From NCBI RefSeq assembly GCF_000722775.1, contig NZ_JPFZ01000010.1, forward strand, positions 62,001 through 126,000: a DNA stretch of 64,000 nucleotides, written 5' to 3'. Shown here piece after piece: positions 43,953-54,363 of the stretch. How positions within the stretch are numbered: position 1 is the first letter of the stretch; every line of letters starts with the position of its first letter. The stretch comes from Streptococcus mitis subsp. hohhotensis. Lineage in GTDB: Bacteria > Bacillota > Bacilli > Lactobacillales > Streptococcaceae. The notes under the pieces are model-generated. The model made no database searches, was not told the origin of the DNA, and saw only the letters and a list, made by a program, of their open reading frames with translations. Made by a program: the position numbers and the translations under genes.

Positions 43953-45854
43953 TTAATCACGAGAATTTTCGTGGTTCCCTTCACTACTTGATTGAGTCGT
44001 AGCAGGTGCATTCCCTCGTTGATTTCCTTGTTGGTTCCCCTGACTTGGTGTCGTAGTAGAACCTTGGTTTCCACGTTGGGCTGGTGCTGATGATGACGTT
44101 GACGGTGGTGTTTTTGGTTTGTAGATTGAAATCTTGACACGCGTCTTAGTCAAATCAACCTTTTCGCCTGCTTTTGGACTTTGCTCTACAACAGTCCCAT
44201 CAGCAGTTCCATCAGGAGCTGTCGACACTTCTACAACTTCAATATTGGCTTCCTTAATCCCAACAATTTGAACAAGATTATTTTTAGTAAATTCAAGACT
44301 AGATCCTTTATAACTTGGCATAGAAACGCTGGTTACTTTCTTAGCAACGGTTAAGGTAATCGTTGAGGCCTTGCTCAAATCATAGGTTGTTCCAGCAGCT
44401 GGACTCTGTCTGAGAACAGTTCCTGCTTCGCTCTCACTTGATTCCTCTTCCTCAATTTTAATGAGATTTTCAGGAACCTTCTTCTGCTTGAGTTCTGCTA
44501 TAACATCTGTCGATTTACGGCCGATATAGTTACTCAATTGGAAAGATTGCTTGCCTGATGAAACAACCAAATTGATTTTCGAACCTTCTTTTCGAGTCTT
44601 TCCAGCTTCAGGATCTGTACGGATAATCCGCCCTTCTTCCACCTTTTCACTAGCCTCTGATTTCTCCTCGCCAATCTCAAAATTGGCTTTCTTGAGCGTT
44701 TCCTTGGCCTCCGCAACTGTCTGACCTGCCACATCTGGAATGGCAATGGTTGCAGGAGTTCTGGATAGTATCCAAATAAGAGAAGCTGCCACCAATACAA
44801 TGCTGGCCAACAAAATCATATAACGAACTCTAAATTTCCGTTTCTTAACAGGCTTGCTTGCGTAATTGTCTTCTGAAACCTGCTGACTCGGTTTCGCAGT
44901 CTGTGGCTTCGGACTTTGTGTTTGCACCTTAGGAATCGAAGTCAAGGTACTCTGGGATACTTTTGGTAGAGTCTTGGTGTCCGCCTTAGTAGTATCATTA
45001 AATACCAGTTTAGGTTCATTACGACGATTGTAAGACAAGCTACTAGACAAGTCCACATACATCTCTGCAACTGACTGATAACGATCTGTCAATTTCTTGG
45101 CAGTTGCCTTGATAACAACATTCTCCAAAGCCTGAGGCACAGATGGATTTTCATCAATAACTGACGGCAGTGGTTTCTGGAAATGCTGAAGAGCGATGGT
45201 CACCGCGCTATCCCCGTCATAAGGGATATGGCCTGTCAACATCTCATAGAAAATAATCCCCATGGCATAGATATCACTCTGTACAGTCGCCTTAGAACCA
45301 CGCGCCTGCTCTGGTGACAAGTAATGAACCGAACCCAGCATAGAGTTAGTCTGAGTCAGACTTGTCTCTGCAAAAGCGACCGCAATCCCAAAGTCTGTGA
45401 CCTTGGCAGTCCCATCTGGTGTCAAAAGGATATTTTGAGGTTTCAAGTCCCTGTGAACAATTCCTCGAGTATGGGCCAAACGCATAGCTAGGAGGATTTG
45501 TCCCATAATACGGACTGCTTCTTCATTAGAAAGAGGATAGTGTTCCTTGATATAGCGTTTGAGGTCTAGTCCAGCAACATACTCCATTGCAAGATACTGT
45601 TGACCGTCTTCCTCACCAATATCTGTTATCCGAACGATATGAGGATGGTCTAGATCTGCCATAGCTCTCGCTTCACGCTGAAAACGAGCTACAGCTATCG
45701 GGTCCGTCTGGTAGTTGGTCCTCAGGACCTTCACTGCCACTTCTTCTCCGTCTAGAATTAAATCCTTGGCCAAATAGACATCTGCCATGCCTCCTCGGCC
45801 AATCTGTTTCACAATCCGATAGCGTCCGGCAAAAATCTTGCCGATTTGGATCAT
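43953..45854 (-). CDS. stkP: Serine/threonine protein kinase StkP with three PASTA repeats
   Basis: StkP senses cell-wall components and phosphorylates cell-division proteins. The 633-aa protein has a kinase domain (residues 1-275: [34 protein letters not shown]), a membrane helix (about 343-364) and extracellular PASTA repeats at about 368-434, 435-507 and 508-578. The last 55 residues are low complexity (S, T, Q, N, G), where pneumococcal StkP has a fourth PASTA repeat. It overlaps phpP by 4 bp after GAGGAGGATGCAGA and is regulated by that phosphatase. Confidence 0.95.
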   Translation of the reverse strand: MIQIGKIFAGRYRIVKQIGRGGMADVYLAKDLILDGEEVAVKVLRTNYQTDPIAVARFQREARAMADLDHPHIVRITDIGEEDGQQYLAMEYVAGLDLKRYIKEHYPLSNEEAVRIMGQILLAMRLAHTRGIVHRDLKPQNILLTPDGTAKVTDFGIAVAFAETSLTQTNSMLGSVHYLSPEQARGSKATVQSDIYAMGIIFYEMLTGHIPYDGDSAVTIALQHFQKPLPSVIDENPSVPQALENVVIKATAKKLTDRYQSVAEMYVDLSSSLSYNRRNEPKLVFNDTTKADTKTLPKVSQSTLTSIPKVQTQSPKPQTAKPSQQVSEDNYASKPVKKRKFRVRYMILLASIVLVAASLIWILSRTPATIAIPDVAGQTVAEAKETLKKANFEIGEEKSEASEKVEEGRIIRTDPEAGKTRKEGSKINLVVSSGKQSFQLSNYIGRKSTDVIAELKQKKVPENLIKIEEEESSESEAGTVLRQSPAAGTTYDLSKASTITLTVAKKVTSVSMPSYKGSSLEFTKNNLVQIVGIKEANIEVVEVSTAPDGTADGTVVEQSPKAGEKVDLTKTRVKISIYKPKTPPSTSSSAPAQRGNQGSTTTPSQGNQQGNQRGNAPATTQSSSEGNHENSRD

Positions 45855-46591
45855 TCTGCATCCTCCTCGTTCATAGAAACAAGGGCAACCGTAATGTTGT
45901 CTAAACCTCCTGCATTGTTAGCAAAACGCACAAGCGTCGCTGTTTTATCTGCCAAAGGAATATCACTGGTTACAATATCACAAATCTCACTGCCTGAGAT
46001 CATGTTGGTCAAACCATCACTATTGAGCAAGAGATAGTCACCTGGCTCAAGGGTAATCATTCCAAAATCAGGTTGAACTTCATCTTTTTGACCGATTGAC
46101 TGGGTAATAATATTTTTCTGTGGATGGCTAGCAGCTTCTTCAGGTGTCAATTGACCAGCCTTGAGCAATTCATTGACCAAGGAATGGTCGCTCGTCAACT
46201 GGTGGTACTCTTCTCCACGAATCAAACCGATACGAGAATCTCCAATATGAGCATAGATAGCCTGATTGCCAATAATAGCAACAGCTTCTAGAGTTGTTCC
46301 CATTCCTTTATAGGCATCATCTTGTCCAAGTTGATGAATCTTTTGATTTTCAATTTCTAGGTAATTGGCGAACCATTCACGCACTTCATTGACTGTATCG
46401 ATCTGGGTATCAACCCAAGCTATACCTAGGTCTGTTACCGCCATTTCACTAGCGATATTCCCTGCGCGATGACCTCCCATCCCATCAGCTAAAATAATCA
46501 TAGTACGTCCAGCTCTATTGACATAGTGGTTGACATAGTCTTGATTATTTGTTCGTTTCTGACCAACATCTGTTAATAATGAAATTTCCAT
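45851..46591 (-). CDS. phpP: PP2C-type protein phosphatase PhpP
   Basis: PhpP removes phosphate from StkP and its substrates. The 246-aa PPM-family protein has the metal-binding motifs [37 protein letters not shown] and [14 protein letters not shown]. It starts after AAGGAACTGACAC, 14 bp after rsmB, and overlaps stkP, which is the conserved coupled arrangement. Confidence 0.95.
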   Translation of the reverse strand: MEISLLTDVGQKRTNNQDYVNHYVNRAGRTMIILADGMGGHRAGNIASEMAVTDLGIAWVDTQIDTVNEVREWFANYLEIENQKIHQLGQDDAYKGMGTTLEAVAIIGNQAIYAHIGDSRIGLIRGEEYHQLTSDHSLVNELLKAGQLTPEEAASHPQKNIITQSIGQKDEVQPDFGMITLEPGDYLLLNSDGLTNMISGSEICDIVTSDIPLADKTATLVRFANNAGGLDNITVALVSMNEEDAE

Positions 46592-46605
46592 GTGTCAGTT
46601 CCTTC

Positions 46606-47919
46606 CTAATCCGATATCTTGCGAAATTGACTGATGAAGAATCCATCACTTCCATACAATTCAGGTGTAATGAGGATACAGCCGTCTTTCATGATATCCT
46701 TACATTCATGTTCTAGTTTTACCTGCTCGAACTCAGGATGACTTTCTAAAAACGCCTCAACGACTTGAAAATTCTCCTCTGAGACAATAGTACAGGTACT
46801 ATAAGTTATTATACCACCTTTGCGTAGTGTTTGACAAACACTACCTAATATTTCTAGCTGAATTTCCTGTAAGGGCGCGAAATCTGCCGTTTCTTTATTG
46901 TATTTGATGTCTGGTTTTCGTCGCAGAAGACCGATTCCTGAACAGGGAGCATCCACCAAAATCTTATCAAAAGAATCCTGACCAAAAAACTCATGCACCT
47001 TTCTGGCATCTAATTTTTGCCTTTGAATCCGATCTGCAACCCCTAGACGTTGGGCGTTTTCTTGGATTAAATCCAACTTGTGATCGTACAAGTCCAAAGC
47101 CGTAACCTGACCTGTCGTGAGATAAGAGGCTATATGGGCGGTTTTCCCACCCGGAGCCGCACAGGCATCTAGAACCTGCTCATCACCTTGTAAATCAAGC
47201 GTCGGAGCAACCAGCTGACTGGACTCGTCTTGGATGGTAATGGCTCCATCTGCAAACAAATCATGGCCTGCAAAATGCCCCTGCTCCTTAACCAGACCAG
47301 AAACAGACAAGGACGAATCACTAGCCTCCAACAAGGCTTTGATTTCCTCTTTTCGACTTAAATCAGTCACTCGAATGCTGGCCTTGTTTCGCACCAAAAG
47401 GCTTTCAAAAATAGCTTGCGCTCGCTCTTCTCCGTATTCTTCCTTGAGCTTGGCAACTAGCCAAACCGGAAGGGAATAGGCTATGGAGTCACGCTTGTTT
47501 TTTCGTTTGATGCTGGCAATATCTGGCCAGCCTTCACGCAAGATACGGCGAAGGACAGCGTTGACCAATTTTTCACTGCCTTTTTTACGGACTTTGGCCA
47601 ATTCTACTGCTTCATTGACCACAGCATGGTCTGGAATTTTATCCAAATAGCGGAGTTGGTAGGCACTCATGAGAAGAAGGACATAGAGCCAACTGTCTAA
47701 CTGGTCTCTGTCTTCGATAAAGTGTGATAGGTACCATTCCAGAGTCAGTTTACGGGCTACTGTTCCATAGACTAGCTCGGTCACCAAGCCCTTGTCTGCT
47801 GCCGAAAGTTGACTTCCCTTGAGGTGTTTATTTAAGGCGATATTTGAGTATGCTTGATTGATAAAGACATCTTCTAATACCGCTAGGGCTAAACTTCTAG
47901 CCGTTTCTACTTTAGTCAC
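46606..47919 (-). CDS. rsmB: 16S rRNA (cytosine-967-C5)-methyltransferase RsmB
   Basis: RsmB methylates C967 of 16S rRNA. The 437-aa protein has the N-terminal NusB-like domain and the methyltransferase domain with [15 protein letters not shown], the motif [16 protein letters not shown] (catalytic Cys) and TYSTCTI (second Cys). The start is uncertain: GTG 47919 or TTG 47922, both after AGGAG. It overlaps the 3' end of fmt. Confidence 0.94.
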   Translation of the reverse strand: MTKVETARSLALAVLEDVFINQAYSNIALNKHLKGSQLSAADKGLVTELVYGTVARKLTLEWYLSHFIEDRDQLDSWLYVLLLMSAYQLRYLDKIPDHAVVNEAVELAKVRKKGSEKLVNAVLRRILREGWPDIASIKRKNKRDSIAYSLPVWLVAKLKEEYGEERAQAIFESLLVRNKASIRVTDLSRKEEIKALLEASDSSLSVSGLVKEQGHFAGHDLFADGAITIQDESSQLVAPTLDLQGDEQVLDACAAPGGKTAHIASYLTTGQVTALDLYDHKLDLIQENAQRLGVADRIQRQKLDARKVHEFFGQDSFDKILVDAPCSGIGLLRRKPDIKYNKETADFAPLQEIQLEILGSVCQTLRKGGIITYSTCTIVSEENFQVVEAFLESHPEFEQVKLEHECKDIMKDGCILITPELYGSDGFFISQFRKISD

Positions 47920-48847
47920 CAAATCGTTCTCCTACAGTCAATGTACGTCCAACTCCGTTGAGGAAGGAAGCAATGTCCATCTTAGGTTTACCAGCCGGCT
48001 GCACTTGTTTGAGGGATAGAGCCCCTTCTGCCGTTGCGACAATCAATTCTTTCTTGCCGATAGAGAGGATTTCTCCTGGATTTCCCTGACCTTCTACAGC
48101 TAGAGCTTCATAAATCTTAAAGCGGTCGCCCTTAAGGAAAGTATGGGCAACAGGCCACGGGTTCATCCCACGGATCTGGTTAAAGAGTTGACGATTGCTT
48201 TTGTTCCAGTCCAGTTTTTCTTCTTCTGGCTTGATATTTGGCGAGAAAGTAACCTGACTTGGATCCTGTGGTTCAGGTTTGATGTCACCAGCAATGTAGG
48301 CAGGCAAAGTGTCCAAAAGCAAATCGCGACCAACAAGAGCTAATTTCTCAAACAAGGTGCCAACATTGTCCTCATCCGTGATTGGAATACTACGACGAGA
48401 AATCATATCCCCTGCATCCATTTCCTTAACCATTTCCATAATGGTTACACCAGCTTCCTCATCCCCTTGAATCAAGGCATAATGGATTGGCGCGCCACCA
48501 CGATGTTTAGGAAGAAGAGAAGCGTGAACATTGACCGCAAAGTCCATGCTATCAAGGAGTTTACTTGGGAGAAACTGCCCAAATGCAGCAGTCACAATTC
48601 CATCTGCTCCTAGCTGCATAATAGTTTCCATCTCTGGACTTCCAGATAGTTTTTCAGGTTGGTAGATAGGAAGTCCTGCTTCCTTGGCAGCCTGCTTGAC
48701 TGGGGTTTCTTGGATAACTTTTTTGCGTCCGACAGCACGGTCTGGCTGGGTCACAACGGCTAGAATTTCGTAACGCTCATCTGTCAAAATCCCTTTTAAA
48801 ACTGTTGCTGAAAAGTCGGGTGTCCCCATAAAGATTAATTTTGTCAT
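47912..48847 (-). CDS. fmt: Methionyl-tRNA formyltransferase
   Basis: Fmt formylates initiator Met-tRNA. The 311-aa protein has [12 protein letters not shown] at the start, the catalytic segment [16 protein letters not shown] and [13 protein letters not shown], and a C-terminal OB domain. It starts after AGAAGGAGAAGAT, 12 bp after priA. Confidence 0.96.
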   Translation of the reverse strand: MTKLIFMGTPDFSATVLKGILTDERYEILAVVTQPDRAVGRKKVIQETPVKQAAKEAGLPIYQPEKLSGSPEMETIMQLGADGIVTAAFGQFLPSKLLDSMDFAVNVHASLLPKHRGGAPIHYALIQGDEEAGVTIMEMVKEMDAGDMISRRSIPITDEDNVGTLFEKLALVGRDLLLDTLPAYIAGDIKPEPQDPSQVTFSPNIKPEEEKLDWNKSNRQLFNQIRGMNPWPVAHTFLKGDRFKIYEALAVEGQGNPGEILSIGKKELIVATAEGALSLKQVQPAGKPKMDIASFLNGVGRTLTVGERFGD

Positions 48848-48859
48848 ATCTTCTCCTTC

Positions 48860-51256
48860 TTATAAAAATTGCTGTGGCTCATGGTCAATGCTGAGACGGA
48901 GCTCACTATTTTCCCGTTCTTGAGTCAAGGCCAAGACCTGGTTGAGAGTCGGCCCCAACTCATCTTCTAAACGGTATTTAATTAAAATCTGGTAATGATA
49001 GAGGTTGTGGGTACGGGCAATGGGTTTGGGCGTTGGCCCCAGAATGTGACTGGTCTCTGACAAGCCTGATCGCAAAATGTTCATAACTTCATAGGCACGT
49101 TTGACAACCTCTTCTTCTTTCTTGTGAGAAAGGGTAATGCCAATGGTGAAATAGTAAGGTGGATAGCCAAGTTGTCGTCTGATTCCCATTTCATAAGCGT
49201 AAAAGCCTTCGTAGTCCTGATCCTTGGCAAATCGAATAGCGTAGTGCTGAGGATTGTAAGACTGAATCAAGACCTGCCCAGCTTTTTCAGCTCGGCCTGC
49301 CCGGCCTGCAACCTGAGTCAAGAGCTGGAAGGTTCTCTCAGAAGAACGGAAATCAGGCAGATTCAAGGCCGTATCCGCATTTAGAACTCCGACTAGAGTT
49401 ACATTGGGAAAATCCAATCCCTTGGCAATCATCTGAGTACCTAGTAAAATATCCGCTTCCCCTTGTCCAAACTGGTCAAGCAGAGCTTGGTGACTACCTT
49501 TCTTGCGCGTTGTATCCACATCCATGCGCAAAATACGTGCCTGAGGAAAGAGTTCTGCCAGCTCGTCATAAGCCTTCTGTGTTCCCGTCCCATAGTAACG
49601 AATACTGCGACTCTTACAGTTGGGGCAAACATGAGGAATATCCTTCGAAAAACCACAATAATGGCAGTTCATGGTCTTAGTATCCATGTGCAAGGTCAGG
49701 GAAATGTCACAGTTAGGACAAGTATCCACCGTCCCACACTCCCGACACATGACAAAGCTAGAATAACCACGGCGATTGAGCATAAGAACCACCTGCTCTT
49801 TTTTAGCCAGACGGTCTTGAATGGATTCTAGCAAAGGGGGCGTAAAGTTTGACGTCTCATTTTGTCCGATATAGTCCCGAAAATCAATCACTTGAACCTC
49901 AGGGATCCTAGCTAAGGGATTAGCCCGTTGGGTCAGACGTAAATGTTGATAGACGCCTTTTCCAGCTCGAGCACGGCTTTCTAGACTAGGAGTTGCTGAA
50001 CCAAGTACCAGAGCTGCTTGATTATACTGAGACCGTAAAATAGCAACCTCTCTGGCATGGTAACGGGGATTGCTGTCCTGCTTATAAGTCACTTCATGCT
50101 CTTCATCAATAATCATGACACCCAGATTTTTCAGCGGAGCAAAGATGGCGGATCTGGCACCCACAACAACTTGAGCATCGCCACGCTCCACCTTGCGCCA
50201 TTCATCATACTTTTCACCATTGGATAGGCCTGAGTGAAGAATGGCCACTTTCTCACCAAAACGAGCTATAAAACGCTCCGTCATCTGCGGAGTCAAAGAA
50301 ATCTCAGGCACCAGTAAAATAGCTGTCTTGCCCTTGTCCAAGGCCCCTTGGATAATCTGCAAGTAAACCTCGGTCTTCCCACTTCCTGTAATCCCTTGAA
50401 GGAGGAAGGGAGGCTGATGACTGCCAATCGCACTGACAACCGCATCACGCGCCTGTCTTTGCTCTGGATTCAACTCCAAAGGTCTACTTGCTTCAATTCC
50501 TTCAAAATAAGCAGCCGAGCGTTGCACTTCCTTTTGGACTATGGTAACAGCACCTTGTTCCACAAAGAAATTTACTTGCTCTCGCGAATAGGACTCTAAC
50601 AAACTAGCCAAGGAAGCACTCTCAGGATGAGAAAGCAAATAGTCTCTCAGTTCTAACTTTTTCTTGGCGCGTGCAGATATTTCAACACCTTCTAATTGAG
50701 CAAGATTCACCTCATACCAAGACTGGGTCTTGACCTTCTTTTGATCGACAGCCTGATATTCCAGACCAAGCAGGCCTTTTCTAGTCAAACGCATCATTTC
50801 AGCTTGCTTACCTAAATCTAGAGAAGAAAAGGCAAGTGAATCTTCTGAACCAAACAAGCGCTCTCGGTCTTCCTGACTTAGGCCTTCCAGAGGATAGAGA
50901 ATCTTGTCATAGCTGGAGTTTAGAAATCCCGGTAACATAGCCTTGAGGATAGAGATTTTATAGGAAAAGACGGACTTGCGGAGCTCTTCAGCTAGCCAGA
51001 GTTGTTCTTGGATGAGAACAGGTGAAAAATCCAACACCTCGGCAACATCTTTTAAATCTTGCTCCATCTCTTCTTCATCTGGTTGGGACTCCAAACCAAG
51101 AACAATCCCTTGAATCAGGCGATTGCCCTTACCAAAAGGCACATGAACCCGCATCCCAACTTCCAGCATTCCCTCGAATTCCTTAGGAATCCTGTAACTA
51201 TAGGGCTGGTCTGTCTGCATTAAGGGCACATCTACGATAATCTTGGCTATAGCCAT
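48860..51256 (-). CDS. priA: Primosomal protein N' (PriA helicase)
   Basis: PriA restarts stalled replication forks. The 798-aa protein has the 3' DNA-binding domain, Walker A GITGSGKTEVYLQ, the DEEH box, paired zinc clusters (CRECGTVDTCPNCD, CHYCGFSKDIPHVCPNCKS) and late helicase motifs (GTQMIAKGLDFPNVTLVG, QVAGRAGR). ATG 51256 (MAIAKIIVDVP) follows GGAGGAGGTGAGAAG; the frame upstream of it is rejected. Confidence 0.95.
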   Translation of the reverse strand: MAIAKIIVDVPLMQTDQPYSYRIPKEFEGMLEVGMRVHVPFGKGNRLIQGIVLGLESQPDEEEMEQDLKDVAEVLDFSPVLIQEQLWLAEELRKSVFSYKISILKAMLPGFLNSSYDKILYPLEGLSQEDRERLFGSEDSLAFSSLDLGKQAEMMRLTRKGLLGLEYQAVDQKKVKTQSWYEVNLAQLEGVEISARAKKKLELRDYLLSHPESASLASLLESYSREQVNFFVEQGAVTIVQKEVQRSAAYFEGIEASRPLELNPEQRQARDAVVSAIGSHQPPFLLQGITGSGKTEVYLQIIQGALDKGKTAILLVPEISLTPQMTERFIARFGEKVAILHSGLSNGEKYDEWRKVERGDAQVVVGARSAIFAPLKNLGVMIIDEEHEVTYKQDSNPRYHAREVAILRSQYNQAALVLGSATPSLESRARAGKGVYQHLRLTQRANPLARIPEVQVIDFRDYIGQNETSNFTPPLLESIQDRLAKKEQVVLMLNRRGYSSFVMCRECGTVDTCPNCDISLTLHMDTKTMNCHYCGFSKDIPHVCPNCKSRSIRYYGTGTQKAYDELAELFPQARILRMDVDTTRKKGSHQALLDQFGQGEADILLGTQMIAKGLDFPNVTLVGVLNADTALNLPDFRSSERTFQLLTQVAGRAGRAEKAGQVLIQSYNPQHYAIRFAKDQDYEGFYAYEMGIRRQLGYPPYYFTIGITLSHKKEEEVVKRAYEVMNILRSGLSETSHILGPTPKPIARTHNLYHYQILIKYRLEDELGPTLNQVLALTQERENSELRLSIDHEPQQFL

Positions 51257-51321
51257 CTTCTCACCTCCTCCTTTTAAGTCCATTCTTGCAATAGAAAAAA
51301 TAAGATTGAGTCCCCCCAACC

Positions 51322-51636
51322 TTAAATTTTTTCACCATCTTCTTTTTCTTTAGCGATTTGCTCTTTGATTTTCTTTTCTTCTTCTTCTTTGCGGCGTTTT
51401 TCTTCTTCAATACGGCGACGCACTGCTTCACGTTTCCCTTCTGGGTCTGGATGAATTGTAACGTTTCCTGATTCGATTTCTTCTAAAGCGCGAAGAGTTG
51501 ATTTTTCAGACTTGAAACCTTGAGTTGCTGGCGCACCTGCTTCCAATTCGTGGGCACGTTTTGCTTCCAAGATTACGAGTGAATATTTTGATGGAACCTT
51601 GTCGAGCAAGGTATCAATAGAGGGTTTTAACATCAT
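51322..51636 (-). CDS. rpoZ: DNA-directed RNA polymerase omega subunit
   Basis: Omega helps assemble RNA polymerase. The 104-aa protein has the family core [20 protein letters not shown] and RAHELE, then a highly charged C-terminal helix ([21 protein letters not shown]). The first or second Met may be used. It lies 24 bp after gmk. Confidence 0.93.
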
Positions 51637-51660
51637 TTGCTTATACCTATTTTCTAAATT

Positions 51661-52302
<642 letters not shown>

Positions 52303-52381
52303 TCAGTCTGTGAAATAACATTTCTCTAGAATAATGGCAAAAAGCCAAATTATCCTTTACAGTCTTTCTATCTAGTGTAAC

Positions 52382-52409
52382 AAAAAAGCAGTAATTTTTC
52401 AACTGCTCT
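52382..52409 (-). terminator. Terminator after rny
   Basis: On the minus strand AGCAGT and ACTGCT form a stem followed by TTTTTTG, a few bases beyond the rny stop. Confidence 0.85.
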
Positions 52410-52416
52410 TTCTTAT

Positions 52417-54030
52417 TTATTTAGCATAATCTACTGCACGAAGCTCGCGAATCACGGTTACCTTGATATTTCCTGGGTAATCGAGATTGTTTTCAATTTT
52501 CTCGCGAACTTTGTGAGCCAAGATTGTGACTTTGTCGTCCTTGATTTGTCCTGGATTGACCATGATACGGATTTCACGTCCTGCTTGAAGGGCAAAGCTA
52601 GTTTGTACTCCTTCAAAGCCGTTAGCAATTTCTTCCAAATCATGAAGACGCTTGATGTAGCTTTCAAGAGACTCACTACGAGCACCTGGACGGGCTGCAC
52701 TCAAGGCATCTGCTGCAGCAACGATAACTGCAATGACGCTCTCAGCTTCAACATCTCCGTGGTGACTAGCAATCGTATTGACCACAACTGGATGTTCCTT
52801 GTACTTACGGGCCAATTCCATACCGATTTCAACGTGGCTACCTTCAACCTCGCGGTCAATAGCTTTCCCGATATCGTGAAGGAATCCAGCACGACGGGCA
52901 AGAGCCGCATTTTCACCAAGCTCGCTCGCCATAATACCAGCTAACTTAGCAACCTCAATCGAATGACGCAAGACATTTTGTCCATAAGAAGTACGGAATT
53001 GCAAACGTCCCATAATCTTCATCAAGTCAGGGTGAAGGTTTGGCGCACCAATCTCATAGGCTGCGGCCTCACCGTATTCACGGATCTTATTGTCAATCTC
53101 TTGACGGTTTTTCTCAACCAACTCTTCGATACGAGCTGGGTGGATACGACCATCCTTGAGCAACATTTCCATAGTCATACGAGCAATCTCACGACGAATC
53201 GGGTCAAAACCTGACAAGGTCACCACTTCTGGTGTATCGTCGATAATCACATCAACCCCTGTCAAACTTTCAAAGGTACGAATATTACGACCTTCACGAC
53301 CAATAATGCGTCCCTTCATAGTATCGTCTGGCAGATGAACCGTTGAGTTTGTTGACTCCGCTACATATTCACCAGCGATACGTTGCATAGCTTGAACCAA
53401 GATGTCCTTGGCCATTTTATCAGAACGTTCCTTGACCTCTTGCTCAGCTTCACGAATACGGCTGGCAATCTCCTTGGTCAAGTTTTCCTCTGTCTGAGCC
53501 AAGATAATATCTCGTGCTTCTGCCTGAGACAGAGCACCAATACGCTCTAGCTCTGCTTCTTTTTGTCTTTCGACTTCCTCTAATTGCTCTTCACGCGCAT
53601 CAAGGTTTTTCGCTCTATCAGAAATACTTTGTTCTTTTTGTTCAAGTGTTTGTTCTTTACTCGTCAAATTGTCGTCCTTACGGTCGAGGCTAGTAGCTCT
53701 CTCTGTCAAACGACTTTCGATTTGTTTGAGTTCTTGACGTTCTGATTTGAATTCAGCGTCCACTTCTTCACGGTATTTTCTGGCTTCTTCTTTGGCCTCC
53801 AATAGTGCTTCTTTTTTAAGAGACTTGCTTTCACGCTTGGCTTCATTAACAAGTAAATCTGCTTCACGCTCAGCTTGTCCACGTAAATTAGTTGCTTCTT
53901 GTTCAGCATTTAAAAGCATCAACTCCGCAGCTTCCTGAGATGATTTCATCTTGGCTGAGATGCTGACATATCCAATGACTAAACCAATGATGACGGCAAA
54001 AACAGCAATCGCAATCGACATGATTTCCAT
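52417..54030 (-). CDS. rny: Ribonuclease Y
   Basis: RNase Y is a membrane-bound endonuclease that starts mRNA decay. The 537-aa protein has an N-terminal membrane anchor ([23 protein letters not shown]), a long coiled coil (about 30-200), a KH domain ([21 protein letters not shown]) and an HD domain ([11 protein letters not shown] ... [20 protein letters not shown]). It starts after GAGGTAAAAAC. ATG 54030 or the next Met three codons on is possible. Confidence 0.95.
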   Translation of the reverse strand: MEIMSIAIAVFAVIIGLVIGYVSISAKMKSSQEAAELMLLNAEQEATNLRGQAEREADLLVNEAKRESKSLKKEALLEAKEEARKYREEVDAEFKSERQELKQIESRLTERATSLDRKDDNLTSKEQTLEQKEQSISDRAKNLDAREEQLEEVERQKEAELERIGALSQAEARDIILAQTEENLTKEIASRIREAEQEVKERSDKMAKDILVQAMQRIAGEYVAESTNSTVHLPDDTMKGRIIGREGRNIRTFESLTGVDVIIDDTPEVVTLSGFDPIRREIARMTMEMLLKDGRIHPARIEELVEKNRQEIDNKIREYGEAAAYEIGAPNLHPDLMKIMGRLQFRTSYGQNVLRHSIEVAKLAGIMASELGENAALARRAGFLHDIGKAIDREVEGSHVEIGMELARKYKEHPVVVNTIASHHGDVEAESVIAVIVAAADALSAARPGARSESLESYIKRLHDLEEIANGFEGVQTSFALQAGREIRIMVNPGQIKDDKVTILAHKVREKIENNLDYPGNIKVTVIRELRAVDYAK

Positions 54031-54363
54031 GTTTTTACCTCATTTTATTGTTATTCCGAATGACATACATTCTTTTACATTCTACCATAAAAAAGTGATT
54101 TTCACAAACCTAAAATAGAATATGTTTTGGGGAATTTTAGGACTACAGTTTCTTGAATTTTTGAGGAGATAATTCATTGTCACTATCAAAAAGTTCCGCA
54201 GAATCTCTACAGCTATGGATTATCTGGTGCCGTGCCGAATAGTGTTCCGCTAGATTTAAACATTTTTACTTTCAAATCTTTGAAAACTCACTTTGAGAAA
54301 TCACAGCGTATCTTCAAGGTCAAATTTGTCACAACTTAACAATTTTTACTTAGTTGTATCAAT
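54031..54363. other. Intergenic stretch between rny and the SIR2 gene
   Basis: No coding region, RNA gene or convincing hairpin was recognised. It must hold the rny promoter on the minus strand. The 54120-54320 part looks less AT-rich than the SIR2 gene and could be the remnant of an earlier insertion, but no family was identified. Confidence 0.4.

Noticed and set aside
54064-54363. A degraded gene or small RNA between rny and the SIR2 gene
   Set aside because: I translated the stretch and looked for hairpins but could not support a family or a promoter-terminator pair.
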